This document shows positions 51,774 to 62,500 of a stretch of DNA of 64,000 bases, in pieces. The notes under the pieces are model-generated. The model saw only the letters and a program-made list of their open reading frames with translations. It had not been told where the DNA came from and searched no databases. The DNA is from Parabacteroides hominis (GTDB lineage: Bacteria; Bacteroidota; Bacteroidia; Bacteroidales; Tannerellaceae). Where the stretch lies: NCBI RefSeq assembly GCF_014287585.1, contig NZ_JACOOJ010000025.1:10815-74814 (forward strand), in the 5' to 3' direction. Numbering within the stretch: position 1 is the first letter of the stretch; the number at the start of each line of letters is the position of its first letter. Position numbers and translations under genes: made by a program.

Positions 51774-53600
51774 TTACTTGCCGAAATCCCGGTTTCTGAT
51801 GATTTGCAGGATCTCCTCCTTCATCTCTTTCGTTATGTTGTTTTGTGTACTTGGCAGGAAAGCGAGAAACCTTTTGGCTGCCTCATGGAATTTGTCCGGA
51901 TGGGAAAAGGAAGGGTCCGCATATAGTTTGGCAAGCAGGAAATAGGTATATCCGTGCTCCGGCAGGATACGGCTGACTTCCAGCAGGTGACTTTCGGCTT
52001 TCCGGTATTGCTTGATCGCCTCCTCGTTTTCCGCAATTGCGTAGTACAGTTTGGGGTTTGCACTTAGTTTTAAAGCCCTGTCCAGCCATTTGATGGCAAT
52101 ATCGTGCTGTCCGGTTTTACAGAAACATTCCGCTCCCTCGTATAGAAAATCTGGGCGGTGGTATAACCGGACAAACAGACCGGCATACCGGCTGGCTGCT
52201 TGTTCATACGCTTGGTTGTGATATAATTTCTGGAGTGTCTTCCATTCTTTATATGTATAATAGATATCTTTCTGCCCATAGAAAAGAATGCAGGTGAGAA
52301 CGGCAGCGATGGCGCTGATATACGGGATGCTTCTCTGTATCCGTTGTTTGTCATGCTTTGGATTGGTCACGCATATGACAGTCAGGAATAAGAGCAGAAC
52401 CCAATAGGTCGGGAGTTGAAGCGGATAGGAATAGAGGGCGAAGATTCCGAGAGCCAGAATTCCGCCGGAAGCTCCTATCTGTCTGTGCTTGATTCCGTAA
52501 TAGAGGGAGAATGCCAGCCAGAAAATAAAGAGCAACAAGCCCGTAATACCTAACTCAAGTCCGATTTGCAGATATTCGTTATACGCATATCGGGGACAGA
52601 TTGCGGTTTGCTTTTCCTTTGAAGAGGCGATATCGGTTCCGAAATAAGCAGATTGCTCCTTTGCGTATGTGGCAGGAAAACCACCTATACCTGTGCCAGT
52701 TATCGGGTGTTCCATGATAGCCTGGGTCGTGATATTCCAGATCAAAAGTCGGCGGTCTCCTGCCTGGGCTTTTTGGATATTTCCGGCCAGGATGATTGCT
52801 GCGACGATTACAAACAGGATAATTGAAGAGATGGCAAACAGTTTGATATGCTGCTGTATGGTTTCTTTCGTCTGTTTCCACCCGATCATCCTCGTCCAGC
52901 AAACCCAGATCCCGGAAAGGATGGCGGCAATCCATACGGGCTGGTTGATTTTGAATAGCAAGGCGGTAATAATCAACACCGCTCCGAGGATAGAGAAATA
53001 AAACAGGAAAGTGCGGGATTCCCACAAAGCGATCTTATCGCAATTCTTAAAACGGAGTAACGTATTCAGGCAGATCGGGAAAATGACCGCGATATAGCCG
53101 TAGAAAGGTTCCGGTTTCAGCGATATTTCAAGCAACTTGAAAACCGGATGGGTGATGGGCGTAGGATCGATGGTATGGCTGATCCCCCAAATGGCCGGAA
53201 CGATCCCGGTGAATATGATGATCGTAATGAAAAACGGCCGTAATTCCTGATGCGCCTGTAAAGCGCCTCTGAGCATAAACCAGAGGGCGACCAACTGGGC
53301 AATGAAAAGAAAACGTTCCGGTTGAAGATTCTCGTCTTTGTCGTAAGAAACCAATACGATACCGAATAGGAGCAGCAATAAGGCATCCGGCAATGAAAAG
53401 ATAAAACGGCTTTTCTTTGTTGTAAATTCCATAAGTAGAACTCCACCGGCTAACAATAGAGATGTGAAATGAAACCAGCAAACTTTTCCGGACAATGTAC
53501 CGTCTGCTAATTCCGGATTCATGGTGAAGATTATACACAATAGTAACATTCCACTCGTTGCGAGTAAAAGTAATCTCAGATAACTAAAAAAATTATTCAT
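51774..53600 (-). CDS. O-antigen ligase/polymerase (Wzy_C) family membrane protein with TPR tail
   Basis: 608 residues. About ten to twelve membrane segments (1-430), with a Wzy_C-type periplasmic loop (GDRRLLIWNITTQAIMEHPITGTGIGGF at about 280-310), then a soluble TPR region (about 445-600; YEQAASRYAGLF, GQHDIAIKWLDRALKLSANPKLY). The fold covers WaaL ligases, Wzy polymerases and O-oligosaccharyltransferases of the PglL type; which one cannot be told. A paralogue with a matching TPR tail begins at the right window edge. Confidence 0.82.
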   Translation of the reverse strand: MNNFFSYLRLLLLATSGMLLLCIIFTMNPELADGTLSGKVCWFHFTSLLLAGGVLLMEFTTKKSRFIFSLPDALLLLLFGIVLVSYDKDENLQPERFLFIAQLVALWFMLRGALQAHQELRPFFITIIIFTGIVPAIWGISHTIDPTPITHPVFKLLEISLKPEPFYGYIAVIFPICLNTLLRFKNCDKIALWESRTFLFYFSILGAVLIITALLFKINQPVWIAAILSGIWVCWTRMIGWKQTKETIQQHIKLFAISSIILFVIVAAIILAGNIQKAQAGDRRLLIWNITTQAIMEHPITGTGIGGFPATYAKEQSAYFGTDIASSKEKQTAICPRYAYNEYLQIGLELGITGLLLFIFWLAFSLYYGIKHRQIGASGGILALGIFALYSYPLQLPTYWVLLLFLTVICVTNPKHDKQRIQRSIPYISAIAAVLTCILFYGQKDIYYTYKEWKTLQKLYHNQAYEQAASRYAGLFVRLYHRPDFLYEGAECFCKTGQHDIAIKWLDRALKLSANPKLYYAIAENEEAIKQYRKAESHLLEVSRILPEHGYTYFLLAKLYADPSFSHPDKFHEAAKRFLAFLPSTQNNITKEMKEEILQIIRNRDFGK

Positions 53601-53801
53601 AATTATATTTATTAAAATGTGAAAAAAAACTCTGCATTCTGTGGGTTGAGAGGCAGAGACCTTCTCACAGCTTATCTGTCAGGCATTGCCAAATATATGA
53701 CAAAGAAATGGACCGATGCAAGTATACCCTATTTAAACAGAAAGAGAAGCCTGTGTGTTTTCCTTTTGGAAGGAAAGATTTGAACGGGCCTAAAAAGGTC
53801 G

Positions 53802-53809
53802 CAAAAGTA
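53802..53809 (-). promoter_or_regulatory. -7 element upstream of the ligase gene
   Basis: Minus strand TACTTTTG, about 200 bp before the ATG at 53600; no TTTG at -33. Apart from this I see no gene or repeat in 53601-53924. Confidence 0.4.
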
Positions 53810-53924
53810 AATTTTGCTTTATTGAAGAGCAGATGTTAGAGTTGACATTTTGTTGACAATGTACAAATGACGGGCATACAAATGTTCTGACGACAAACGA
53901 TGATCCTTATTTAGGATATGAAAA

Positions 53925-56900
53925 TTAAGGTTTATGGTGTTTTTTCAATGTGAAAAGAGGAAGATAGAGGAAGATTCCTAATATGGACATAGCGAGTCCG
54001 CCGATGGTTCCGGCGGCCAGCGGGAACCAAAACGCTTCCTTATCCGGGCCTAACATGAACGGTATAAAACCTAAGATGGTCGAAACGACTGTTAGGAAAA
54101 TAGGCGTGATTTTTGCATTCCAGGCTTTCAGATAGGCTTTGTAGGGCGACATCAGCGGTTTGCGTTGCCGGATTTGGTTATATTCATTCAAAATATAGAT
54201 ACTTGCGTTAACGGTTATACCGCACAACAGGACGAAAGAGGCAAATCCTCCCTGGTCGAAATTCAGTTTGAACCAATAGAACGTGAGGAATACGCCAATG
54301 TAGGAGATCGGTATCACGAAGATAACGGCCAGCGGCTGTTTCAGCGAATTGAACAGGATACTGGTAGTAAAGAAGATAATGACGATGATCAGCAATAACA
54401 AAAGGTATTGTTTGTTGTCTTTTTTATCCCAGTACCAGTAAGCGCTTTCCGATTTGGCTGTATAGCCCATCGGCAGTATGGCATTGATTTCCTTCAGGTC
54501 GCGTTCCTGTATCTTGTTCCCCTGGTTGGAAGCGCCGATATACTCGTACTGCAGGCAGAGGCGGTATTGCTGGTTTACTTTGGCTACTTTTTGCGGCATT
54601 TGTCCTTTCTCGACAGTTGCCAGCTCTGCCAATTTGTAAGGCTTGCCGGCGATGGTCTGAGGCACGTATTGCATGCTCCATACGTCGTATTCATGCGACT
54701 GGCGGGAGGAAAGCTTCAGTTTCTCCGTCTCCTCGTTCACCACAATCGTTCCGGTATAGATATCTTTTCCGAAAACAGGATTCAAGGAAGCGAACAATTC
54801 GATCGGTTGTATGTCCTCCTGCGCCAGCCGGGCTTTGTTCAGGTTGAAGTAGAATTCCTGGTAATCGTCTTTCCACCAGGAGAATTCCGAGTTGATCAGC
54901 ACCTCCTTGATGCGGCGATGGGTGAGCAACTTGGCTTTCAGCCGTTCGGCCCATTCGTACAGTTCATCGTAGTTATAACCATACATCTCGATACGGAAAG
55001 AGCCGGCGCCTTCCCGTACGTCGTTGCTGAACCCCTGGTCTTGCAGGCCGTAAACTTGCCAGCTTCCCCCCCCTAATTCGAGGGCTTTGCTGATGATCTT
55101 GCTTTTCAGGCTATACGGGAAACCGCTTCGTTCACTCTCCTTCGTGAAGTAGATGCGGATACCAGCCTGGCGCGCGCTATAGACGTTGGTCTGGAACTGC
55201 CGTATTTCTTTGAAGGTGCTCAGGTAGGCTTCCATCCGGCCCATCAGGTTGTTCATTTGTGACAGGGTCGTCCCGTTCGGCAGCGATGCGCTGACTGACA
55301 AGACCGTCTCTTCGTTGCGAGTGAAATAACTGCCTTCATAGACTTTCTGGACGAATAGGCGCAAGGTCCCGCCCAATGCCTTGTCTACAATGGGTTTGAT
55401 CTTTTCCTTGTATGTCTCGTTGGCGGCAAATTTATTATATTTCTCGATCAGCATGGAATCTGTTGCCGTGTAGACCTTCTTTTTATCTTTGGTGTCGTAT
55501 TCGATTTTCTCAGGTAAAAGGAAAACCGGAATGCCGAATGCCAACAATAAAATGAAGCAAGCCAGTTTCTTCCATCCGCAAAGGAAATTGATCTGTCCTT
55601 GATAGTACCGGTTATAATAGACCGGAAAGCGTTTGAGGAAACGGTTGGCCCTTTTTCTGATCCAATCCATCCGTATGTTTCGTGTTTCTGCTTTGGCCGT
55701 TTTCTGTTTCCCCTTCTTTTTCCATTCCAACCCCATTTTGTCGATCAAAGCCGGAACCAGGAAAAGGGCGATCATCAGGGATACGCCCAGATTGATTATG
55801 ACGACAGCCGCGAAATCCTGCAGATTGAGGCGTATCTTTTCATCCAGGAAGAAGATTATGACAAGCGCTCCCATTGTCGTCAAGGTTGCTGTCAGTATGG
55901 ACAGGATTGCTTTCCGGTTATGCCGGTTCCGGATATGTTCCGTCATGACAATCGTGTTGTCGATCACGAGGCTGAGCGAGATCGTGACGCCAGCCAGCGA
56001 ATAAAGCTGCATTTCCAGTCCTAACAGATAGTAAAGAATGACAGCAATGCAGAGGTTGATCGAAAGGCTGATGACGATCAGCCACAGATATTTTAGCTCG
56101 CGTGTGATCAGCAAGACAAAAATCAGCAGGATCAGGACCGTAAGTCCCGTACGGATATAGATCTTGTTCAGCTCGTCCTGGATAAATTCGGTCGCGTCAT
56201 AGCTGGTGTGTATTTCATAACCGGCCGGAAGCAAGGTCCGGATATGCTCCATTTCCGCTTTTACCTGTTTGGCAAGTTCGAGCTGGTTGGCTGTCTCTTC
56301 GGCACGGATGGACAGATAGATGGAGTTCAACCCGTTGATACGGTAATAACTCCGGGGCGCCTCTTCCTGGCGGGTGACTTTCAGCAGTTGGTCCAGGCGG
56401 ATCAGCTTGCCGTCTTTGTTCAGGACGGTGATGAGCGACGGGTTGAATCCGTCTTTTTCATTTTCCGGAACCAGGGCGAGACGTATCCACTGGCTGCTTT
56501 GCCCGCCTTTGCGCGAAGTGGCCAACTGGGTTTCCACATTCCCGGTCCCTAAAAATTCTTTTTGATAATACTGGCTGATCGCTTTCTGTATATCCGGGAT
56601 GCCGATACCTAACGTCGCCAGTTGGCGGCTGTCATATTCCAGTCGCCATTCCATCGGGGTGGCGCCGCTGACATCGATGCGGTGGATGCCGGGAATCCCG
56701 CTTAGGCGGGGTTTTATCTGGTCTTCGGCAAAGCGTTGTATGAAGATGGGAGTGGCTGCCGCATTCAGCGTGTAGCTCATGAAAGGGCGTGCTTCCTTGT
56801 CGTCAGGCCTGCTCATTTCCAGTACCGGATAGCTCAGTCCGTCCGGCAGGCTGGGCCATGTCTGGCGGATGATGGTAGACGCTTCGAAACGGGCGGCGTC

Positions 56901-57197
56901 GATATTGGTATGCTTGTCCAGTTCGAGCGTGACATATCCCCATCCGTTGCCGGAAGTGGAATTGATCTCCTTGATCCCCTTGATACGTGCCAGCATCGCT
57001 TCAAGGCGCGAGGTCACCTCCATCTCTATCACGCGTGCCGAGTTGCTCGGCATGTTATAGCTGATGGTCAGCTGTGGCAGCGTGCGCGACGGCGACAGCT
57101 TGATCGGCAGTAGCGGTATAAAGGCGATTCCCGCCAGCGCCACGCAAAGGAATGTGACGATGATGGTGAAAGAGGATATTTTAGGAGATGCACTCAT
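53925..57197 (-). CDS. RND-family efflux transporter, inner-membrane pump B
   Basis: 1090 residues with the RND plan: TM1, a large periplasmic loop (porter/docking), TM2-6, a second loop, TM8-12. TM4 holds an acidic proton-relay residue in SLSLVIDNTIVMTEHIRNR. The second half repeats the pattern (GGFASFVLLCGITVNASIYILNEYNQIR). It is the last gene of the adaptor-pump-factor-pump operon and is more divergent from AcrB than pump A. The substrate is unknown. The C-terminal tail KKHHKP is basic. Confidence 0.88.
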   Translation of the reverse strand: MSASPKISSFTIIVTFLCVALAGIAFIPLLPIKLSPSRTLPQLTISYNMPSNSARVIEMEVTSRLEAMLARIKGIKEINSTSGNGWGYVTLELDKHTNIDAARFEASTIIRQTWPSLPDGLSYPVLEMSRPDDKEARPFMSYTLNAAATPIFIQRFAEDQIKPRLSGIPGIHRIDVSGATPMEWRLEYDSRQLATLGIGIPDIQKAISQYYQKEFLGTGNVETQLATSRKGGQSSQWIRLALVPENEKDGFNPSLITVLNKDGKLIRLDQLLKVTRQEEAPRSYYRINGLNSIYLSIRAEETANQLELAKQVKAEMEHIRTLLPAGYEIHTSYDATEFIQDELNKIYIRTGLTVLILLIFVLLITRELKYLWLIVISLSINLCIAVILYYLLGLEMQLYSLAGVTISLSLVIDNTIVMTEHIRNRHNRKAILSILTATLTTMGALVIIFFLDEKIRLNLQDFAAVVIINLGVSLMIALFLVPALIDKMGLEWKKKGKQKTAKAETRNIRMDWIRKRANRFLKRFPVYYNRYYQGQINFLCGWKKLACFILLLAFGIPVFLLPEKIEYDTKDKKKVYTATDSMLIEKYNKFAANETYKEKIKPIVDKALGGTLRLFVQKVYEGSYFTRNEETVLSVSASLPNGTTLSQMNNLMGRMEAYLSTFKEIRQFQTNVYSARQAGIRIYFTKESERSGFPYSLKSKIISKALELGGGSWQVYGLQDQGFSNDVREGAGSFRIEMYGYNYDELYEWAERLKAKLLTHRRIKEVLINSEFSWWKDDYQEFYFNLNKARLAQEDIQPIELFASLNPVFGKDIYTGTIVVNEETEKLKLSSRQSHEYDVWSMQYVPQTIAGKPYKLAELATVEKGQMPQKVAKVNQQYRLCLQYEYIGASNQGNKIQERDLKEINAILPMGYTAKSESAYWYWDKKDNKQYLLLLLIIVIIFFTTSILFNSLKQPLAVIFVIPISYIGVFLTFYWFKLNFDQGGFASFVLLCGITVNASIYILNEYNQIRQRKPLMSPYKAYLKAWNAKITPIFLTVVSTILGFIPFMLGPDKEAFWFPLAAGTIGGLAMSILGIFLYLPLFTLKKHHKP

Positions 57198-57248
57198 TAT
57201 TCATTCTTTTTATAATCTGTTTCGATGGTTTGAAGTTGCAACACCTGT

Positions 57249-57369
57249 CGTTACCGAGGCTTAACGCCTCCCGTTGCCACTCGGTAATGATTGCCGTTAC
57301 CGTTCGGTAACGACTGTCGCTGCCGAGGCGTAAGGATATGCGTTACCGAAGCGTAACGACTGCCGTTAC
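57249..57369. repeat. Tandem 23-bp palindromic array
   Basis: Five consecutive 23-bp units (57249-57363) built on CGTTACCG...CGGTAACG plus a partial CGTTAC that includes the outer-membrane-factor stop codon. Each unit is a dyad; sequences vary between units while the period stays at 23. It lies between the factor gene and pump B. Confidence 0.85.
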
Positions 57370-58955
57370 AAACCATTTTTATAATCGAATTCGTTCGAAA
57401 GGGAAATCCCCGTTTCGAAGTCATGCAACGTCAGTTTGCGTATCTTGTAATAACTCAGCCAGTAGTTCTGCAAAGCCAAAATATAGTTCCGCTGCGCCTC
57501 CTGCTGGCGGTTCAGCGAAAGGGTGAGGCTGTTGATATCCGCCTTTCCGATCATGAAGCGCTGCTTGGTTTCGCTGTAGGCTGTCTCTGCCAGGTCTACC
57601 GCTTCTTCGGCGCTCCCGATCAGGGCTTGCTGGATATTGAAGTCGCCGACCGTCATAATCACATCTTCTTCGACCGTCAACTCTTTTTGTTTGGCGGATG
57701 TTTCCGTGACAAGCAGGTTATTCTTGGCGATATTATGTTTTCCTTTTCGTACGCCCCAGTCCACCAACGGGATCGAAACGGACAAAGAGACGATTTCCTG
57801 CTGTTGCAGATTCTTGTAGGCATCCTGTATATTCTTGGACACCTGGTTGAACCCGACACTGGCATTGATCTGCGCGTTGAACATCGCCTCTTTCTTGGTT
57901 TTATCTACCTGCTGCCGGGCTTCTAATATTTGCTGGCGCAGGTCCAGGAAAGTCGGGTTATTTTCGCGCGCCAGTTCGAGCGCTTTGTCGACCGAGATTT
58001 CCATATTGCGCGGGCGGCTTGGGAGGCGCAAGCGTATTTCCGTGTTCTTGTCGAAGTTCAGGTAAGAGGCGAGGCTGAACATGGCACGTTTCAGGGCGAT
58101 TTCCGCATTCTTCAATGTGTTGCGTGCGTTCACGGCATCTAATTTCAGTGTCAGCAAGTCCGCCTGGCTGATAGAAGCGATCTTATGCCGTTCCTGCCCT
58201 GTCCGGTATAGCGTGTCGGTCGTGGCGACATTTTCCTTGGCCAGGTCGTATTCCACCTGTGCCATTGCCAAGGCGAAGAAATAGGTCGTCGCCTGCTCGC
58301 TCATCTGCTCTACATTATATAATAGTTCTTTCTTGACCTTCTCGTATTTCAGCGGCTCGATTTTCCGTTCCCACTTAAAGGCGTTATACCCCAACAGGTT
58401 TTGCTGGTAACCAAGACGGATCGGGACTGATGAGAACTGGTTATACGTTTCGTCACCGAAATAGCGCATATAATCCAGGTCCGTATCCAGATAGAACGTA
58501 CCGCCCAAGAGGTCGAAATTCTGTTCGATCTCCAATTGTCCGCCCGCATAGAACCGTTGTTGCTTTCTATAAACATCGATGTCCTTTTCCGAGTCATACC
58601 GTTGGGTGAAATATCGCTGGTATTGCGCCGGTGTCAGATTCAAGGTCAGGCTCGGCAGACGTCCGGCCTTATAGGTCCGGTACTCCCAGTATCCGGCCAG
58701 GTACATGTTCTTGTACCGGAAAGCGTCCAGCGAACTGTCCGCCGCCAACGTTATTGTCCGGTCCAGTGTCAGGGTGAGTTGCGCTTTTCCTGAGGATATG
58801 CATAAAAACAATAATAGGATGATAGCATAGATGCCCTGTAGGGGCGTTGCATGATAGCCCCAGGTTTTAACCTGGGGTTGGTTATTACCATCTTTATTTA
58901 TAAGCCCTGTAAGGGCTTTGCAGTTCTTATCCTTGTGTAAAATAGTTTTCATCAT
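57366..58955 (-). CDS. TolC-family outer-membrane factor of the efflux operon
   Basis: 529 residues as the open frame reads. The mature part has the OEP pattern: two repeats of long helices and strands (YDLAKENVATTDTLYRTGQERHKI..., DLAETAYSETKQRFMIGKADINSLTLSLNRQQEAQRNYI). The hydrophobic signal segment is at 43-54 (YAIILLLFLC, then ISSGKAQ). The first 41 residues (KALTGLIN..., QPQVKTWGYHATPLQG) are translated REP palindromes of the transposase unit, and no ATG lies between them and the signal segment. The native start was therefore displaced; translation may begin at 58955 or at a non-ATG codon. Confidence 0.85.
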   Translation of the reverse strand: MMKTILHKDKNCKALTGLINKDGNNQPQVKTWGYHATPLQGIYAIILLLFLCISSGKAQLTLTLDRTITLAADSSLDAFRYKNMYLAGYWEYRTYKAGRLPSLTLNLTPAQYQRYFTQRYDSEKDIDVYRKQQRFYAGGQLEIEQNFDLLGGTFYLDTDLDYMRYFGDETYNQFSSVPIRLGYQQNLLGYNAFKWERKIEPLKYEKVKKELLYNVEQMSEQATTYFFALAMAQVEYDLAKENVATTDTLYRTGQERHKIASISQADLLTLKLDAVNARNTLKNAEIALKRAMFSLASYLNFDKNTEIRLRLPSRPRNMEISVDKALELARENNPTFLDLRQQILEARQQVDKTKKEAMFNAQINASVGFNQVSKNIQDAYKNLQQQEIVSLSVSIPLVDWGVRKGKHNIAKNNLLVTETSAKQKELTVEEDVIMTVGDFNIQQALIGSAEEAVDLAETAYSETKQRFMIGKADINSLTLSLNRQQEAQRNYILALQNYWLSYYKIRKLTLHDFETGISLSNEFDYKNGL

Positions 58956-59495
58956 ATTGATCTATTTTATATAGTTTACAAAAATGAGCAACCTCTTCTG
59001 TAAAGGTGAATTTCTCATGGTGTTTTTCTTGATTTAATATGTATTTTTTTGTTGCTTCTATAATGGATTCACTGACAGAAAAGGCAGCGTATCCTCCTTG
59101 CCAAGCGAATTTGTGTATTCCGTTTTCTTTCATCCATACTGATGAACGACCTTTTAGAGTATGTATAACATCCGATAAGGATTTGTTTTTAGACAGGCAG
59201 AATAATATATGAATATGATCTTTCATCCCTCCAATATAATGAAATGTTGATGCTGTATCACTTTTTAAAATACCTGCCATATAAGCATAAAGTTTGTTTT
59301 TCCACTCGGCAGTAATAAATGGATATCTGTCTTTGGTGGAAAACACCAAGTGGATGTATATTCTAACCAGTGATTGTGACATATATTTATATTTGTTATT
59401 AGCTGCACCCTTACAGGGTGCCAAACATGGATTGCATTTGTACACCCAGGTTAAAACCTGGGGCTATAATGCTATGCGCCTACAGCGCATCCCTT
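58828..59495 (-). mobile_element. RAYT/REP unit inserted in the efflux operon
   Basis: A transposase gene is flanked on each side by three small palindromes. Left, outer to inner: GCCCTGTAGGGGC, CCCCAGGTTTTAACCTGGGG, AGCCCTGTAAGGGCT. Right, inner to outer: GCACCCTTACAGGGTGC, CCCAGGTTAAAACCTGGG, ATGCGCCTACAGCGCAT. The middle palindrome is shared and the order is mirrored. No target duplication is obvious. Confidence 0.8.
58927..59382 (-). CDS. REP-associated tyrosine transposase (Y1, IS200-like)
   Basis: 151 residues starting MSQSLVRIYIHLVFSTKDRYPF. The HUH motif is DHIHILF and the catalytic tyrosine is in YILNQEKHHEKF, as in TnpA_REP/IS200 proteins. The in-frame ATG at 59445 would add residues encoded by the right-hand REP, so 59382 is preferred. 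The stop overlaps the first 29 bp of the outer-membrane-factor frame. It is intact and could be active. Confidence 0.92.
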   Translation of the reverse strand: MSQSLVRIYIHLVFSTKDRYPFITAEWKNKLYAYMAGILKSDTASTFHYIGGMKDHIHILFCLSKNKSLSDVIHTLKGRSSVWMKENGIHKFAWQGGYAAFSVSESIIEATKKYILNQEKHHEKFTFTEEVAHFCKLYKIDQYDENYFTQG

Positions 59496-59538
59496 GTTGC
59501 TAAATTTATGTTATAACTTCTCTCATTATAGCCTACTT

Positions 59539-62500
59539 TCAATTTTCAATTGTTTTTACATCGTGTTTGCGGTAAATAAACCAATATACTAACGGTATGA
59601 CGAAAAGGCTGACTGCCGTACCGATCAGCATGGCCGATATCATGGCGATGGAGAGCGGTTTTTGCAGTTCGCTACCCATATCGAATGTGAAAAGTAGCGG
59701 AACCATTCCGAATATTGTCGTTAATGATGTCATAATGATCGGACGCAGGCGCCGCCGTCCGGCCTCATGTATCGCTTCCATAAGCGGGGCCCCCTCTTTG
59801 CGGAGTTCGTTGATGGCATCTAACTTCAGGATGGAGTCGTTGATGATGATACCGCAGGTCACGACGATACCGATGGCGCTCATCAGGTTCATCGTATGGC
59901 CGCATATCCACAACACCAGCAAGGAGGCTGCTACGTCGATCGGTATTTCAAGCAATACTATGAGCGGTTGCAGGAAACTTTCGAACTGGGCTGCCAGGAT
60001 GAAATACATCAGCAGGATCGAAATGAACAAAATCACGACCAGTTCGTTCAGCATCTGCCGGTTGGAGAAGAAGCTGCCTGAGAAATCGATATCCCAGGCG
60101 GTATCGACCTCTTTTTTCACATCTTCCATCAACTGTTCGGGATTGTTTACATCGTAGAAACTGAACGGGATGTATTCCCCGTTCTTTCCCGCCGTGATCG
60201 TTTTCAGATCCTCTCCCGGAGTGACGCGCACCAGCGATTGCAGCGGGATATATCGTACGTTGCCTTCCGTATCGGGAACTGTGTTCACCAATGTTTTCTG
60301 CAAGACTTCGTTTACCGTTTGTTCCTCACCGGCCAATGCAATCGGCAGATATTGCTGGTAGGAGCGGAGCGTCGCCACTTCATTTTCTTTGAAAGCCGTT
60401 TTCAACAACCGGTATACTTCGCTGTAGTCGACGTTATAAAGCAGAAGTTTCTGCCTGTCTATCGTGATGTTCAACTGGTTGTCGAAGGTGACGCCGACAG
60501 GCGTCAAGCCGGTTTTCGCCTCTATTTGCTGCTCTATCTTATGCAGAACCGAGGCTTCCGGCGCTTCGGTTTTATTGCGGGCGTACAATTCGGCGACAAT
60601 GTCGGCTTCACCTGTCACAAACAGCTTTTCGAATACTGTTTCGGGAGGCGAGAAGGAGATCACGGCCATCGGATAATGCGTTCTGATCCATTTCTCCACC
60701 GATTTTTGCAAAGGAGCGATTCCGTCCGGTTTTTCTGTCTTGAAATACAGTTCGCTTTCGGATACCGACATTTCGCGGTCCCGGTTCAACAGGAATTGCT
60801 GCTGGCCGACATAGGCCGTGTGTTCCTTCGTCTGGTCGTCGACCGATGAGAATAACCGGTTGATACGGGTTTGGTTTTCGTCAATATGTATATTTTCGTT
60901 CCATTCCACATGGGCGATCAGTTCGTTCTGGTCGATCTCCGGCATACGGCTTTTCGGTATTTCGTAGAACAGAAAGGCGCAAAGCGGGAGCGTAACGGCA
61001 ATGAAAATCAGATTTGCCGTTTTATGGCGGAATACGAAATCCACTCCGGCATCATAGAAACGGTCCAGTGTATGTTCTTTCACCAGATTGTTGATTCGCA
61101 TATTGAACCCCTTGTGTTTGATGTCCGGAATGCTGTATACCAGTTTGTAAAGTACCGGCAGCAGCATGATTCCCGTGAAATAGGAAACCATCAGCCCGAC
61201 AGTAACGGCAAAAGCCTGGTCGAAGAAGATCGCTCCTGCTATTCCGCTCATGAACACCAGCGGGACAAACACCGCAATCGTCGTAAAGGTGGAACTCAGC
61301 ATCGGGGTGATTACCTCGGTCGTCCCTTTGTTGCAAGCCTCTTCCAGCGAATCCCCGCGCGCCCTGTATTGCGTGATGTTCTCCGTTACGATGATCGAAC
61401 TGTCGATCATCATCCCCAAAGCTAAGATCAGCCCGGAGATAGAGATGATATTCAGCGACATCTTGCAGAGATAGAAAAACAGAAAGCTGATGATCAGACT
61501 CACTACCATACTTAACCCGATTACAGCCGGGCTCTTGATATCCCCTAAGAAAAGGATGGCGACGATACAGATGAAAAGGAAACCCAACGACAGGTTCTGT
61601 TTCAGGTTCGAGATTGTATAATCCAGCAGTTCCGTCTGGTTGCGGCTGATGCTGAAATCGATGTCCGGATAGACGGAAGCAAAGTAATCCGTCACTTCTG
61701 CCAATGCCTCTTTCATGTTATCCATATTCTCGTCCGCCTGTTTGATCACAGCCAGTGTCACTGCCCGTTTCCCGTTAGAGAGGGAAGCCCCGGTTTCTTT
61801 CTCCGGTACGACCGAAATCCGTGCTAAGTCTTTTAATTGGAAAATATGATTGTTTTTCCGGATATATATATTTTCGACGTCCTCAGGCGTACGCAGCAGT
61901 GTCGAGAATTTGATGTTATATTCGTAATAACCGTCACGTACGGTCATGCTACCCGGTTCGATATTGTTAGAAGTCAGCGCAGCTTCCAGATCATCGAGTG
62001 TGATCTCCGACATTTTCAGCAACTTCATGTCCGGAACAATCTGTAATTGCCGTTTCAGCACTCCCGTCACATCTACCATCGCCACTTCGGGCAACTGTTC
62101 GATCCGGCGTTTGATAACCGTTTCGGCAAACTGGCAAAGGTCGAGGAAAGCGGATTCGCTTTCCAGTTGAGAGTTGAAAGTTGAAAGTTGAAAGTTATCT
62201 GGTTCTTTACTTTCTCCTTTCCCCTTTCCTCCTTCCCCTTTCAGGGTGAGATTCAGGCAGAATACGGGAATATCGGTGGCACTGGCTTTGATTACCCGTG
62301 GGCGTTCTACTTCACGCGGCAGGTAGTTCATCGCTGCGTCTATCTTCTCGTTGACTTCGATAAAAGCCAGGTCCGTATTTGTCCCGAAATCGAAGTTTAG
62401 GCGTATGATGGCAGCACCGTCGCGTGTTTCACTGTGGATGTCGCGCAAACTGGCAACCTGCATCAGTTGCTGGCGGATGGTTTTTACTACCGTGTTTTCC

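Noticed and set aside
57249..57369. CRISPR array
   Set aside because: Units are contiguous without unique spacers and each is a palindrome; no cas genes are near.
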